From the NCBI RefSeq assembly GCF_027568515.1, contig NZ_JANKZF010000016.1:61041-125040 (forward strand): a stretch of 64,000 nt of DNA, in the 5' to 3' direction. This document shows, piece by piece, positions 18,767 to 27,676 of the stretch. Position 1 is the stretch's first letter; each line of letters begins with the position of its first letter. The notes beneath the pieces were generated by a model, which made no database searches, was not told where the DNA came from, and saw only the letters and a program-made list of their open reading frames with translations. The translations under genes were made by a program, and so were the position numbers. This DNA comes from Arthrobacter sp. HY1533 (GTDB lineage Bacteria > Actinomycetota > Actinomycetes > Actinomycetales > Micrococcaceae).

Positions 18767-20227
18767 ATGTCAAGAATTCAAACCGTGCGAAAGAGCGGGC
18801 CCGCCATTGAGCGGCGCTCGATCGACTTCGTGCCGGCCGGCGAGCGCCACGGCAAGCCCTTCGGCCAGTTCACACTGTGGTTCGGCGCGAACATGCAGAT
18901 CACGGCCATCGTCACCGGCGCCCTCGCGGTGATCTTCGGTGCCAACGCGTTCTGGGGCATCATCGGCCTGTTCGTGGGCAACCTGCTGGGTGGCGCCGTC
19001 ATGGCCCTCCACGCCGCACAGGGGCCCAAGTTGGGCATGCCGCAGATGATCTCCAGCCGCGCGCAGTTCGGTGTGTTCGGCGCCGTGATCCCGCTGGTCC
19101 TGGTGATCGTCATGTACCTGGGCTTCGCCGCCACCGGTGCCGTGCTGGCCGGCCAGGCCGTGGAGCAGATTGTCCCGACGGGCAACCCGGCCTTCGGCGT
19201 CATCATCTTCGGCGCCCTCACCGTGCTGGTGGCAACGCTGGGCTACAAGTACATCCACATGATGGGCCGGCTGTCCACGATCGTTGGCATTCTCGGCTTC
19301 ACGTACCTGGCCATCCAGCTGTTCCTCAAGCACGACGTCGGCGCCGTCCTGGGTGCCGGTGGCTTCGCCTTCCCGACGTTCCTGCTCGCCATTTCCCTCA
19401 GCGCAGGCTGGCAGCTCACCTACGGACCGTACGTTGCCGACTACTCCCGCTACCTGCCGGCCAACACCCCGGCCCGCAAGACGTTCCTTGCCTGCTTCTC
19501 CGGTTCCGTGCTGGGCTCGCAGTGGTCCATGACCCTCGGTGCACTGTTCGCCGCCATCCCCATGGCTGCGGGCCACGAGTTCCTTGACGGACAGGTGGCC
19601 TTTGTTGGTGAACTGGCCGGCGGCGGCGCCATCGCCGTGCTCATGTACATCGTGATCGTGGTGGGCAAGCTGACTGTGAACACGCTCAACGCCTACGGCG
19701 GATACATGACCATCCTGACCTCTGTCAGCGCCTTCACCCGCCAGCTGCGCTTCGCCCCCTGGGTCCGCTTTGCCTACGTCATCGGCTTCATCGCCGTATC
19801 GGTCATCATCGCCCTGGTCGCCAGCGCGGACTTCATCGCCAACTTCAAGAACTTTGTGCTCCTGCTCCTGATGGTCTTCATCCCGTGGAGCTCCATCAAC
19901 CTGGTGGACTTCTACTTCTCCTCCAAGGAAAAGGTCGATGTCCCGGCCCTCTACAACCCCAAGGGCCGCTACGGCGCATGGAACGTGCCGGCACTGCTGA
20001 CCTACGCGCTTGGCGTGGTCATTCAGATCCCGTTCCTGGCCCAGCACATGTACACCGGACCCATCACCCCCCTGCTGGGCGGTGCCGACATCTCCTGGAT
20101 CGTTGGCCTGGTTGTCACGGCAGCCGTCTACTACCCGGTGGCCAAGCGCTACAACAACCCGCCCAAGGAAATGGTCTACCCGGCCGACGACGAGGTCTCC
20201 CCCGATCCCGCCTCAGCCACCGTCTAG
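18767..20227 (+). CDS. NCS1-family cytosine/purine permease
   Basis: The 486-residue protein has about twelve membrane segments and NCS1 features: the N-terminal SIDFVPAGERHGKPFGQFTLWFGANMQ, a long motif found before and in the first helix; the GP-x-LGMPQMISSRAQFG loop near residue 85; and PWSSINLVDFY around residue 380. Family members import cytosine, purines, allantoin or related compounds with a cation. ATG 18767 has GGAGG six bases upstream. It is divergent from the acyl-CoA dehydrogenase and 115 bases ahead of an aminotransferase gene, possibly cotranscribed through the repeats in between. The substrate is not determinable here. Confidence 0.85.
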   Translation: MSRIQTVRKSGPAIERRSIDFVPAGERHGKPFGQFTLWFGANMQITAIVTGALAVIFGANAFWGIIGLFVGNLLGGAVMALHAAQGPKLGMPQMISSRAQFGVFGAVIPLVLVIVMYLGFAATGAVLAGQAVEQIVPTGNPAFGVIIFGALTVLVATLGYKYIHMMGRLSTIVGILGFTYLAIQLFLKHDVGAVLGAGGFAFPTFLLAISLSAGWQLTYGPYVADYSRYLPANTPARKTFLACFSGSVLGSQWSMTLGALFAAIPMAAGHEFLDGQVAFVGELAGGGAIAVLMYIVIVVGKLTVNTLNAYGGYMTILTSVSAFTRQLRFAPWVRFAYVIGFIAVSVIIALVASADFIANFKNFVLLLLMVFIPWSSINLVDFYFSSKEKVDVPALYNPKGRYGAWNVPALLTYALGVVIQIPFLAQHMYTGPITPLLGGADISWIVGLVVTAAVYYPVAKRYNNPPKEMVYPADDEVSPDPASATV

Positions 20228-20234
20228 TTCCCCG

Positions 20235-20313
20235 CCCCGGCGGTCGAGCCCGTCGAGACCCCGCCCCGGTGGTCGAGCCTGTCGAGACCCCGGTGGTCGA
20301 GCCTGTCGAGACC
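20235..20313. repeat. Three tandem copies of a GGTCGAGCCTGTCGAGACC element
   Basis: Copies of GGTCGAGCCTGTCGAGACC (first copy with C for T at one position) end at 20260, 20289 and 20313, spaced 29 and 24 bases apart. They lie in the 115-base gap between the permease and aminotransferase genes. Related sequences occur at 45174-45220 and 57593-57633. Such GGTTGAGCCTGTCGAAACC-like elements are, as far as I recall, common in intergenic DNA of Micrococcales. Confidence 0.8.
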
Positions 20314-20342
20314 CCGAACACCCATCCCGAAAGGACCCACGC

Positions 20343-21443
20343 ATGACCACGCACCAGGCAACCGAGGCCCCCGCACTGCCCAGGCCCAGGGACTTTGTTG
20401 CCACGCTGCCCGTGTACTCCAAGGCTGGCGGAACGGTCCCGCCCACGTGGCGCGCGTCGTCGAACGAGTCCTTCCTGCCGCCGTCGGCCGCTGTCCTGGC
20501 AGCCATCGACGAGGCGGGCAGCCGTTGCCAGAAGTACCCCACGCTGCAGGGTGATCCCCTGATCGAGGCGCTCAGCGCCAAGTTGGGTGTTGAGGCGGAG
20601 CAGATCGTCACCGGCGGCGGATCGCTGGCGGTGCTGCAGCAGCTGCTGACGGCGTTCGCCGGCCCCGGCCGCGAGGTGGTGTTTGCGTGGCGCAGCTACG
20701 AGGCCTACCCCATCCTGGTGCGCCTGACCGGTGCCGGCGACGTGCCGGTTCCCCTGGATTCAGGCCACCGGCACGACCTGCCGGCCATGGCCCGCGCCGT
20801 CAACACCAACACGGCAGCCGTGCTCCTGTGCAGTCCCAACAACCCCACGGGCACCGTGCTGGGTGCGGCCGAGCTGGAGGACTTCCTGGCGAGGATTCCC
20901 GCCCACGTGCTGGTGGTTCTGGACCAGGCATACATTGAATTCACGGACGACGCCGAGGCCTCCTCCCGGCACAGCCTCGCCTTGCTCTCCGCGCACCCCA
21001 ATCTGGTCCTGTTGCGGACCTTCTCCAAGGCGTACGGCCTGGCCGGGCTGCGGGCCGGCTATATGGTGGCCCACCCCGAGATTGCCGCCTCGGTCCGTGC
21101 GGTCTCGCCGCCGTTTGGCCTGAACGCGGTGGCGGAGTCGGCTGCGGTGGCCGCCGTGGCGGACACGGCGGCTCTCGACGCCAACATCGAGACCGTCCGC
21201 GAAGGCCGGGCGGACCTCCACACCGAATTGGCCGGCCGCGGCATCGACGTCCCCGCCAGCGGCGGCAACTTCCTGTGGCTTGCCGTGGGCCAGGAATCGT
21301 CCGCACTTGAATTGGCCTGCCTGGCGGAAGGCGTCAGCGTGCGCAGCTTCGCCGGCGAAGGCGTCCGCGTCACCGTGGGCTCCCGCGATGCCGAGGATGC
21401 CGTGCTGCGCGGGGTGGATGCCTGGCTGGCGGGCCAGGACTAG
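20343..21443 (+). CDS. Histidinol-phosphate/aromatic aminotransferase family (HisC/Pat-like)
   Basis: The 366-residue PLP enzyme of fold type I carries SPNNPTGT (about residue 163), DQAYIEF (near 196) and the Schiff-base lysine motif TFSKAYGLAGLRAGY (about 226-240). Length and motifs fit HisC or the related aromatic aminotransferase Pat. No histidine-biosynthesis gene is nearby, so aromatic or other amino-acid transamination is at least as likely as histidinol-phosphate. The start is ATG 20343, with AAAGGA seven bases upstream. The stop codon is the first part of a terminator. Confidence 0.8.
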   Translation: MTTHQATEAPALPRPRDFVATLPVYSKAGGTVPPTWRASSNESFLPPSAAVLAAIDEAGSRCQKYPTLQGDPLIEALSAKLGVEAEQIVTGGGSLAVLQQLLTAFAGPGREVVFAWRSYEAYPILVRLTGAGDVPVPLDSGHRHDLPAMARAVNTNTAAVLLCSPNNPTGTVLGAAELEDFLARIPAHVLVVLDQAYIEFTDDAEASSRHSLALLSAHPNLVLLRTFSKAYGLAGLRAGYMVAHPEIAASVRAVSPPFGLNAVAESAAVAAVADTAALDANIETVREGRADLHTELAGRGIDVPASGGNFLWLAVGQESSALELACLAEGVSVRSFAGEGVRVTVGSRDAEDAVLRGVDAWLAGQD

Positions 21444-21502
21444 AAACAGCAAAGCCCGGCCACCGCACCAGTGAAGGTGTGGTGGCCGGGCTTTGCTGTT
21501 TC
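21443..21502. terminator. Bidirectional terminator, 27-bp stem
   Basis: Bases 21443-21469 pair with 21476-21502 with one G-T pair and a six-base loop; the core is AAAGCCCGGCCACC. The A-rich and T-rich outer ends let it act in both directions between convergent genes. The same stem core recurs at 26173-26218. Confidence 0.85.
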
Positions 21503-21534
21503 ACATGAAAGTTACTGGATGCTTCAGGCGACTG

Positions 21535-22440
21535 CTACTTCACTGCGACAAACACCTTGTCGCCCAGCATGCCCGGTGTAATCGCAATGACACCTTGGTC
21601 CGCTGAGGCGCTGGGCACCTGAACAGCTTCATTTCCCGTTGCTGTGGCATCTTTGTAGAGCGTGCTCATGGAGTCGAAGATCTCCGGTGCAATGACGAGC
21701 TTGTCGAGTCCATTGACAGTCTTGCCGTCGGCCGTGACGTATTCGACGGAAACGAAGGCCGGCATCTGACCATTGGGGTCGTCGCCAAGGTACGTCACCG
21801 AGTAGTTGTACATCATGTACTGCGACCCTGCATCGGGAGCCTCATTGACAGCGCTGGCTGCGACAACGGCATCCGTGGCATTTACGGTCACGGAGTTGAT
21901 GACGACGCGCCACTCATCATTTTCAATGACGGAGCCGATCGGGTAGGGCTTCTCACGGGTACCAACATCGCTAGCCGGCTTCTTCTCGTCCACCGCCTCA
22001 CCCTTGGCACCCGCGTCCTTGGATGGCTGGACAACGACTGTGTCCCCACCGCCGAAGGCACTGTCAACGGACGATGCAACGACTGCAAAGAACACGACGA
22101 ACCCGACGATCGTGCCTACGACTGCCAAGATCAATGCAGCGATGCCCATCCCCTTGCCCTTGTCCTTGAGGAACAGGGATACGAGGCCCAGAACGAAGGC
22201 GGCCGGCAACAGGATCCAGCCAACAATGAGTGCGCCGGGAATGCAAGCGAAAATGAACCCGAGGACGCCGGCAATCAGGGCGATCAGCCCGACCACGTTC
22301 AATTGCTTCTTCGCCTGCGGCGGCTGCGGCGGGAGCATCTGTGTCGGCGGACCATAACCCGGCTGCGCGAGAGGGACCTGCGGTTGATATTGGGGGGCAG
22401 TCTGCTGTGAGCCCACCCCAGGGAGCTCTGGTGTTGTCAT
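21535..22440 (-). CDS. DUF4190/DUF4352-like membrane protein
   Basis: The 301-residue protein begins with about 43 residues rich in Pro and Gln. Three hydrophobic segments follow (about 47-70, 74-92 and 100-125), resembling DUF4190. A 165-residue extracellular domain follows, beginning REKPYPIGSVIENDEWRVVINSV, with the look of DUF4352 (Ig/telokin-like) domains. No catalytic residues are seen. Its role is unknown; similar proteins are predicted envelope lipoprotein-like or antigen-like molecules. ATG 22440 is the only start consistent with the Pro-rich leader. It is convergent with the aminotransferase gene and divergent from the LAxTG protein gene. Confidence 0.65.
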   Translation of the reverse strand: MTTPELPGVGSQQTAPQYQPQVPLAQPGYGPPTQMLPPQPPQAKKQLNVVGLIALIAGVLGFIFACIPGALIVGWILLPAAFVLGLVSLFLKDKGKGMGIAALILAVVGTIVGFVVFFAVVASSVDSAFGGGDTVVVQPSKDAGAKGEAVDEKKPASDVGTREKPYPIGSVIENDEWRVVINSVTVNATDAVVAASAVNEAPDAGSQYMMYNYSVTYLGDDPNGQMPAFVSVEYVTADGKTVNGLDKLVIAPEIFDSMSTLYKDATATGNEAVQVPSASADQGVIAITPGMLGDKVFVAVK

Positions 22441-22679
22441 GTCACGAGTATTGCAGAATTGATATCGATCACTTGAACTCTGCCATCATGTGACTCCTGC
22501 GCCAACGGATCTGTCGTTGGCAACTTCCGGGCGGGCCGACGCTGTGTCTCCCGAGGGAGCTTGGCCCGCAATGGTGCGCGGAATAAGGGACTGCTTTTGC
22601 TAGATTGGTACTCATTCTGACGGATATCCGCATCCCCACGTTTGGATGCGCATCCGCCGCAAATGATCCTGGGGGAACA

Positions 22680-23993
22680 TTGAAAAAGTACTTGACTGCC
22701 CTTGCCGCAGCCAGCCTTGTGTCCGCGCTTGCACTCGGTGCATCATCCGCCGCGCAGGCGGACGTCAGCGACGGCGGCGCGGGTGGCTACGGATCGTGGC
22801 AGCTCACGGGCCAGTCGCCTGCCTTTTCCGGCACTGTGGAGCTGGGCGGCGGCTTCCCACAGACCACATTTACGGCCGCCTCGCGGACGGCAACCCTGCA
22901 AACCGGCGCCTCAGTATTCCTCCCCGCAGGCAGCCCTCCCGGCTCGAAATTTGGATCCAGCCAGGGGCGTGGCTACATCAACCAGCGGCCGGTGCGGGAC
23001 ACACTTACGGGCCCCGGCATCACCACATACACCTTCGCCACACCGACGCCGTCGAGTGCCTGGGGTTTTGTCCTGGGCGACATCGATGCCGACAAGGCAG
23101 TCGTCACGGCACAGGATGCCAATGGGGCACCGGTGCCTGTTGCAGATCTCGGCTTCCAAGGGGTCTTCAACTACTGCATGCCCACAGACCCGCCAACCAC
23201 ACGGTCTTGCAGCGGGGATAAGGTGGACAACGTTTGGCAGTTTGACCTGCCCACCTGGGATCCCGCCACTGCAACGCTGCTGGGCAGCGGATTTGGAACC
23301 AACAAGGACACGATCGGTGCATCGGGCTGGTTCATGCCGCGGGTGCCGCTGAGCAGCCTCACCATCACCTATACGCGGCTCACAGGACTTCCCGTCTACC
23401 AAACCTGGTTTGGCACCGTGGCCCGCGACATTTCAGGAACAGTCAGCGGATGTAACGTTTCCGGAGTTGCTGTGGAGCTCAAGGATGGCTCAGGAAAACG
23501 AGTCGCCTCGACAACCACTGATTCCCAGGGCAACTACGCCTTCACCAACTATCTGGCCCTCGATTCCTACACCGTCACGGCAACTGCAGCGGCCGGCTGC
23601 GCCTTGACAGGCGATACAGACCAGCCCGTTGACATCAGTCTGAAACACGCCACAGGGGTGAACTTCCAGCAGGATGTGGCCCCCACGCCAACGGCGACGC
23701 CCAGCGTGAGCCCAAGCCCCGACCCGACGGACGACCCGACCAACGACCCGACCGACGAGCCCACTGAGGAACCCACGGGGACGCCCACCAAGTCCCAGAC
23801 TCCGGGCCCCTCGCCAGCAACCACACCCGCCACAACGCCAGCAACCCGCCCCACCCAGGGCTCAACCACCCCGGCTGCAGGGCTGGCGACCACCGGTGTA
23901 GCCGGCGCCACCCCGGCACTGCTGGTTGCGGGCGGACTCTTGGCAGGTGGCTTGGCCCTGGCGGGTGCCTCCAGGCGCCGTCACAAGCACTAG
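22680..23993 (+). CDS. Cell-wall-anchored surface protein with LAxTG sorting signal
   Basis: The 437-residue protein has a signal peptide (residues 1-27, cut after AQA), then about 230 residues of beta-rich extracellular sequence. A carboxypeptidase-regulatory-like (Cna-B type) domain follows from about residue 250 (ISGTVSGCNVSGVAVELKD), then a Pro/Thr-rich stalk with PTDDPTNDPTDEPTEEPT repeats. The C-terminus is LATTG, a hydrophobic span and RRRHKH. That is a sortase signal of the LAxTG type used by class E sortases in actinobacteria. The start is TTG 22680 after GGGGGAA; the open frame extends further up but without a signal peptide. The ligand or function is unknown. Confidence 0.8.
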   Translation: MKKYLTALAAASLVSALALGASSAAQADVSDGGAGGYGSWQLTGQSPAFSGTVELGGGFPQTTFTAASRTATLQTGASVFLPAGSPPGSKFGSSQGRGYINQRPVRDTLTGPGITTYTFATPTPSSAWGFVLGDIDADKAVVTAQDANGAPVPVADLGFQGVFNYCMPTDPPTTRSCSGDKVDNVWQFDLPTWDPATATLLGSGFGTNKDTIGASGWFMPRVPLSSLTITYTRLTGLPVYQTWFGTVARDISGTVSGCNVSGVAVELKDGSGKRVASTTTDSQGNYAFTNYLALDSYTVTATAAAGCALTGDTDQPVDISLKHATGVNFQQDVAPTPTATPSVSPSPDPTDDPTNDPTDEPTEEPTGTPTKSQTPGPSPATTPATTPATRPTQGSTTPAAGLATTGVAGATPALLVAGGLLAGGLALAGASRRRHKH

Positions 23994-24030
23994 GCCCCAC
24001 CCGGCCCCGCAGTGGCTCTCCCGAATCAGG

Positions 24031-24879
24031 CTAAAACGAATGTTCCGGCCCTGGGAAGGTTCCTGCGGTTACGTCGGCCGCATAGTCCTGGGCGGCCTGG
24101 CGCAGGACCCCATGAACGTTGGCGTACTGCTTGACGAAGCGCGGCAGCTTGCCGGTGCGCAGACCTGCCATGTCTTGCCAGACCAACACCTGCGCGTCGC
24201 AGCCATTTCCCGCCCCGATCCCGATCGTGGGGGCGGCCAGCGCCTGGGTGATTCCGGCGGCGACGTCCCCGGGAATCATTTCCATGAGCACGGCAAAGGC
24301 ACCAGCGGCTTCGAGTGCCTTCGCGTCCGCCATCAGGCGCCCGGCGTCGTCTCCGCGACCCTGGATGCGGTAGCCGCCCAGGTTGTGTTCCGCCTGGGGT
24401 GTGAATCCAATGTGCGCCATGACGGGGATGCCGGCCCTCGTCAGCAGTTCCACTTGTGGCGCCATGGTGGCCGCACCCTCGAGCTTGACGGCATGGGCGT
24501 TGCCTTCCTTCATGAAACGGACCGCCGTGTGGAAACACTGCTCCGGGGAACCCTGGTAGGAACCGAAGGGCAGGTCCGCAACCACCAGCGCACGCCGCGA
24601 AGACCTTGACACTGCCCGCACCAGCGGGATCAGCTCATCGACCGTGACCGGCAGCGAGGACTCGTTGCCAAAAACGTTGTTGGAGGCTGAATCTCCCACC
24701 AGCAGCACCGGGATGCCGGCGTCGTCGAAAATTGCTGCCGTATACATGTCGTACGCGGTGAGCATGGCCCATTTCTCCCCGCGTGCCTTCATGTCGCGCA
24801 AGTGGTGGATTCGGACCCGCTTGCGGGCGGGTGCAGCATCGGCAGCGGGGGCACCGTAAGGCGCGGGTTGTTCTGTCAC
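24031..24879 (-). CDS. panB: 3-methyl-2-oxobutanoate hydroxymethyltransferase
   Basis: The 282-residue protein is PanB, the first committed enzyme of pantothenate synthesis. It adds a hydroxymethyl group from methylene-tetrahydrofolate to 2-oxoisovalerate. Family motifs: [19 protein letters not shown] near residue 40, [13 protein letters not shown] near 60 (metal-binding Asp), the VKLEGA segment near 130, and [12 protein letters not shown] near 150. The length is normal. GTG 24879 follows AGAGGA. No other pan gene lies in the window. Confidence 0.95.
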   Translation of the reverse strand: MTEQPAPYGAPAADAAPARKRVRIHHLRDMKARGEKWAMLTAYDMYTAAIFDDAGIPVLLVGDSASNNVFGNESSLPVTVDELIPLVRAVSRSSRRALVVADLPFGSYQGSPEQCFHTAVRFMKEGNAHAVKLEGAATMAPQVELLTRAGIPVMAHIGFTPQAEHNLGGYRIQGRGDDAGRLMADAKALEAAGAFAVLMEMIPGDVAAGITQALAAPTIGIGAGNGCDAQVLVWQDMAGLRTGKLPRFVKQYANVHGVLRQAAQDYAADVTAGTFPGPEHSF

Positions 24880-24952
24880 GGCGGGTGTTCCTCTTTAATC
24901 GTTGAAAGCTAGCTGGTGATACCTGAGGGCAGGTGGGGACGGGCCGGTGGTT

Positions 24953-25570
24953 CTAGTGGATGAATTGCTCAGCCAGCAGGAATGCGCCGATGGCAACCAT
25001 GGCCGCGCCGGAGAACCGGGTGACGGCGCGGGCCGCGGCTGGACGTGTTGCGAGCACCGCCCTGGCCCCTACCCCCACACCGGTGTAGACAATGGCGCAG
25101 TTGGACACATGGACCAGGCCAAGCGCCATCATTTGGGCGGGAATTGGCCAGCCCGCGCCAGTGGACGTGAATTGGGGCAAGAGCGCCAAAAAGAGGAGGA
25201 ACACCTTGGGGTTCAGTCCGCTGATCCCAAAGCCCTTGAGGCCCTGCCGGATCCAGGATCTGCTTGCCCGGGACACTCCGGCTTGGGGAATCGACGGCCG
25301 CCTCAACATGCCCAGTCCAAGCCACACAAGGTAGGCGGAACCCGCAATGGTCAGCGCCGCCAGTGCCACGGGCTGGCCCTTCACCAGTACGCCCACCCCA
25401 GCGGCGACGACGGCGGTGGCCACCAAGTGACCGGCCAGCATTCCGCCCACGGCCGGCGCCACGGTTTTGTGCTGGAGGCCGGCAGTGATGGCGTAGGCCC
25501 AGTCCGCACCCGGCGTCAGTACGAACAGCAGGGAGACAACCCAGAACGCTGCGATGTTCCCGATGTCCAT
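24953..25570 (-). CDS. LysE/RhtB-family amino-acid exporter
   Basis: The 205-residue protein has five to six hydrophobic segments and LysE features: the N-terminal FVLTPGADWAYAITAG and the mid-protein LNPKVFLLFLALLPQF. Members export amino acids such as lysine, threonine, homoserine or leucine. It is divergent from an Lrp/AsnC regulator 129 bases away, the usual arrangement in which the regulator senses the amino acid and switches on the exporter. ATG 25570 uses GGGAGAAA, one arm of an inverted repeat shared with the regulator gene. Confidence 0.9.
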   Translation of the reverse strand: MDIGNIAAFWVVSLLFVLTPGADWAYAITAGLQHKTVAPAVGGMLAGHLVATAVVAAGVGVLVKGQPVALAALTIAGSAYLVWLGLGMLRRPSIPQAGVSRASRSWIRQGLKGFGISGLNPKVFLLFLALLPQFTSTGAGWPIPAQMMALGLVHVSNCAIVYTGVGVGARAVLATRPAAARAVTRFSGAAMVAIGAFLLAEQFIH

Positions 25571-25573
25571 GGT

Positions 25574-25691
25574 TTCTCCCTCATTTCCGGGATCCTCGGA
25601 GCTTCGAAGGACCCTGCATGGGAAAGATTAGGGCAAAATCGGCAAAATGTGCTTCCAACTATTTCCGCTTTCAAGCACCAATGAGGGAGAA
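25574..25691. promoter_or_regulatory. Symmetric divergent regulatory region of the lysE-like and lrp-like genes
   Basis: TTCTCCCTCATT (25574-25585) and AATGAGGGAGAA (25680-25691) are exact reverse complements, one next to each start codon, so each serves as its gene's ribosome-binding site. Between them are two adjacent 9-base copies of GGCAAAATC/G (25632-25649) in an AT-richer stretch, a probable Lrp-type binding area. Confidence 0.55.
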
Positions 25692-25699
25692 TCTTCCCC

Positions 25700-26152
25700 A
25701 TGGACAACATTGACCGGAAGATACTTTCTGAGCTTCAACAGGACGGACGGCTTTCCCTCACCGAACTGGCCACACGGGTGGGCATGAGCCTCTCCCCCTG
25801 CCACCGCCGGGTGCGTGCCCTGGAGCAGTCAGGGGCCATCAGCGGCTACCGCGCCCAGCTCGACGCCGACATCCTGGGTCTGACCTTTGACGCCATCGTC
25901 TTTGTCACCATGAACAGCGCAGTCCGCGAAACGCTTGACTCCTTTGAGGAGGCCGTTTCCGCCATCCCCAACGTCCTCCAAGCACAGCGGCTCTTTGGCA
26001 CACCCGACTACCTGTTGCACGTCATGGCCAAGGACCGTCAGGCATTCCAGCAGCTATACGACGACAGGCTTTCCACCCTCCCCGGTGTCCAAAAGCTCAG
26101 CTCCACCCTCGTCATGAAAACCATCGTGGAGAACAATCCCCTGCCCCTCTAG
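25700..26152 (+). CDS. Lrp/AsnC-family transcriptional regulator
   Basis: The 150-residue protein has an N-terminal helix-turn-helix (MDNIDRKILSELQQDGRLSLTELATRVGMS, residues 1-30, with recognition helix SLSPCHRRVRALEQSG). A C-terminal ligand-binding RAM domain with FGTPDYLLHVMAKD near residue 95 follows. It most likely controls the divergent LysE-type exporter in response to an amino acid. ATG 25700 has GGGAGAA about eight bases upstream. The gene ends just before a terminator shared with the convergent antiterminator gene. Confidence 0.92.
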   Translation: MDNIDRKILSELQQDGRLSLTELATRVGMSLSPCHRRVRALEQSGAISGYRAQLDADILGLTFDAIVFVTMNSAVRETLDSFEEAVSAIPNVLQAQRLFGTPDYLLHVMAKDRQAFQQLYDDRLSTLPGVQKLSSTLVMKTIVENNPLPL

Positions 26153-26172
26153 CCAATGTGCCTGATGAAACA

Positions 26173-26218
26173 AAAAGCCCGGCCACCACACCAAAAAAGG
26201 TGCGGTGGCCGGGCTTTT
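26173..26218. terminator. Bidirectional terminator
   Basis: A 20-bp stem with one mismatch (26173-26192 against 26199-26218, loop AAAAAA) is flanked by A and T runs and separates the convergent lrp-like and antiterminator genes. Its stem core AAAGCCCGGCCACC is shared with the terminator at 21443-21502. Confidence 0.88.
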
Positions 26219-26236
26219 CGCGAACCGAAACAGAAA

Positions 26237-27106
26237 CTACGCCCCGGTCATCTCCACGTAAAGGCGGCTCGTGTGCAGCGCAAGGTAGGACACCTCGTCG
26301 TCGCCCAGTTCCCGCTTTAGGGCCAAACCGATCAGCTTCGCCACCTCGAGCGCGGCTTCCGCAGCATCGGGGTAGGCCTGCCGCACGGACGCCAGCACAT
26401 CCAGCTTGATGGTGGTGGGAACGGCCGCCTCGCCGGACCGGGCAAACAGGTACCGCAGGTGCGTGACGAAGCGGGCGGCACTGAGGCCGTTCTCGTCGAT
26501 GTTCGTATCCCACCGCACCGAAAGCAGCGTGAACACCTTGGCGATGGTTTCCGTCATGGACACCGTCTTGGAGAAGTCGGCCTTGCCCCACTGCTGGTTG
26601 ACGAAGTGCAGCGCGAACGCCACCCATTCCTCATCCTGCAGCTGCACGCCCAGCTTCTGCGCAATCAGCTCGACCACGCGGCGTCCCAGCTTCCCCTCGG
26701 CGGGATACAGCTGGGCCACCTCCCACCGGAGCGGGAAGTCAACCTTGATGCCGTCACGGGCGCGCTGCACGGCGAAGACCAGGTGGTCCAGCACAGGGAC
26801 CATCAACGACTGCCGCGGCTCGAGCTTCAGCTCGGCCTGGGCCATCGCCAGGATCTCCTGCACCAGCTCAATCTGCTCCAGCGGGGCATCGCTGAGCACG
26901 CCGGCCACATGGCTGGCGGCGTAGCTGCCGTCGGGCACAAACCGCTGGTCGGCGATCGCCAGGTCAACGGGCTGGCCCGCCTTGTGGTTGAACCCGATTC
27001 CCTTGCCAACAAGCACCATCTCGCTGCCGTCGCCGAGCTCGGCCAGCAGGACGTTGTTGTTGTAGACCCGCTTGATGGTTGCGGGGCCTCCGCGGCTCAC
27101 GTCCAT
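26237..27106 (-). CDS. BglG/LicT-family transcriptional antiterminator
   Basis: The 289-residue protein has a CAT RNA-binding domain (residues 11-60, TIKRVYNNNVLLAEL) and two PTS regulation domains. PRD1 carries VPVLDHLVFAVQRARDG near residue 105, and PRD2 has FVTHLRYLFAR near 210; the histidines are the usual phosphorylation sites. It should bind the RAT element found in the leader of the upstream PTS operon and prevent early termination when sugar is present. It is the last gene of that operon (EIICB - EIIA - antiterminator, gap 57 bases), giving positive autoregulation. Confidence 0.92.
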   Translation of the reverse strand: MDVSRGGPATIKRVYNNNVLLAELGDGSEMVLVGKGIGFNHKAGQPVDLAIADQRFVPDGSYAASHVAGVLSDAPLEQIELVQEILAMAQAELKLEPRQSLMVPVLDHLVFAVQRARDGIKVDFPLRWEVAQLYPAEGKLGRRVVELIAQKLGVQLQDEEWVAFALHFVNQQWGKADFSKTVSMTETIAKVFTLLSVRWDTNIDENGLSAARFVTHLRYLFARSGEAAVPTTIKLDVLASVRQAYPDAAEAALEVAKLIGLALKRELGDDEVSYLALHTSRLYVEMTGA

Positions 27107-27163
27107 GGCGACGCGGTCCTGGCGGCAGTTGGGGCGCAGGCAGCGCCCGTGACGGGCACCATG

Positions 27164-27637
27164 TTATTTCTTCCGGACGGTGAGAACCGGCTGGCCGCTG
27201 GCGGCACCGATCTCGGTTGAGGCAATGGCGAAGTCCTTGCCGTTGGTCACCAGGACCGGGGTGACCATTGACGGCACCAGGGGCGCCATCTCGGCCAGCT
27301 CGCAGCTGATGACCAAATCGCCCTGCTTGACGCGGTCGCCCTTGGCGCGGTGGGCCGTGAAGCCCTCGCCCTTGAGCTTCACGGTGTCCATGCCGATGTG
27401 GACCAAGATCTCGGCGCCGGCATCCGTGCGCACCGCGAAGGCGTGCAGGGTCTTGGCCACCAGCACCAGTTCCCCGTCAACCGGGCTGACAAAGTTTCCC
27501 TCGGAAGGCTCGACGGCGAATCCCTCGCCCACCGCTCCGCTGGCGAACACGGGGTCCGGCACATCGGCCAAGGCCATGACGGTTCCTGCCGCGGGGGCGA
27601 AGACCTGCTCGCCCTTCTTCTTGAACATTTTCAGCAT
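27164..27637 (-). CDS. PTS EIIA component, glucose (Crr) type
   Basis: The 157-residue cytoplasmic phosphocarrier takes phosphate from HPr and passes it to the IIB domain encoded just upstream. The active histidine lies in ILVHIGMDTVKLKGEGF (about residue 75), and a second conserved histidine in TLHAFAV near 60. The N-terminus FAPAAGTVMAL is typical of the family. ATG 27637 has GGAG upstream. It is cotranscribed with the EIICB gene (39-base gap). Confidence 0.93.
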   Translation of the reverse strand: MLKMFKKKGEQVFAPAAGTVMALADVPDPVFASGAVGEGFAVEPSEGNFVSPVDGELVLVAKTLHAFAVRTDAGAEILVHIGMDTVKLKGEGFTAHRAKGDRVKQGDLVISCELAEMAPLVPSMVTPVLVTNGKDFAIASTEIGAASGQPVLTVRKK

Positions 27638-27676
27638 GCGTGTGACTCCTGTGTTGGAACAACTGTGGCCAAGGAC

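Noticed and set aside
18770..20047. 425-codon open frame antisense to the NCS1 permease
   Set aside because: His/Gln/Glu-rich translation typical of the antisense of membrane-protein genes; the permease on the other strand is certain.
20235..20313. Possible small CRISPR array
   Set aside because: The tandem units have almost no spacers (2-7 bases) and the same element occurs elsewhere in inverted form, so it is an intergenic repeat family.
20343..21443. Calling the aminotransferase hisC outright
   Set aside because: No other histidine-biosynthesis gene is nearby and HisC/Pat cannot be separated by eye, so no symbol is given.
23700..23800. Short tandem repeats that might suggest a CRISPR or minisatellite
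   Set aside because: They encode the PTDDPTNDPTDEP stalk of the LAxTG surface protein; the period is a coding feature.
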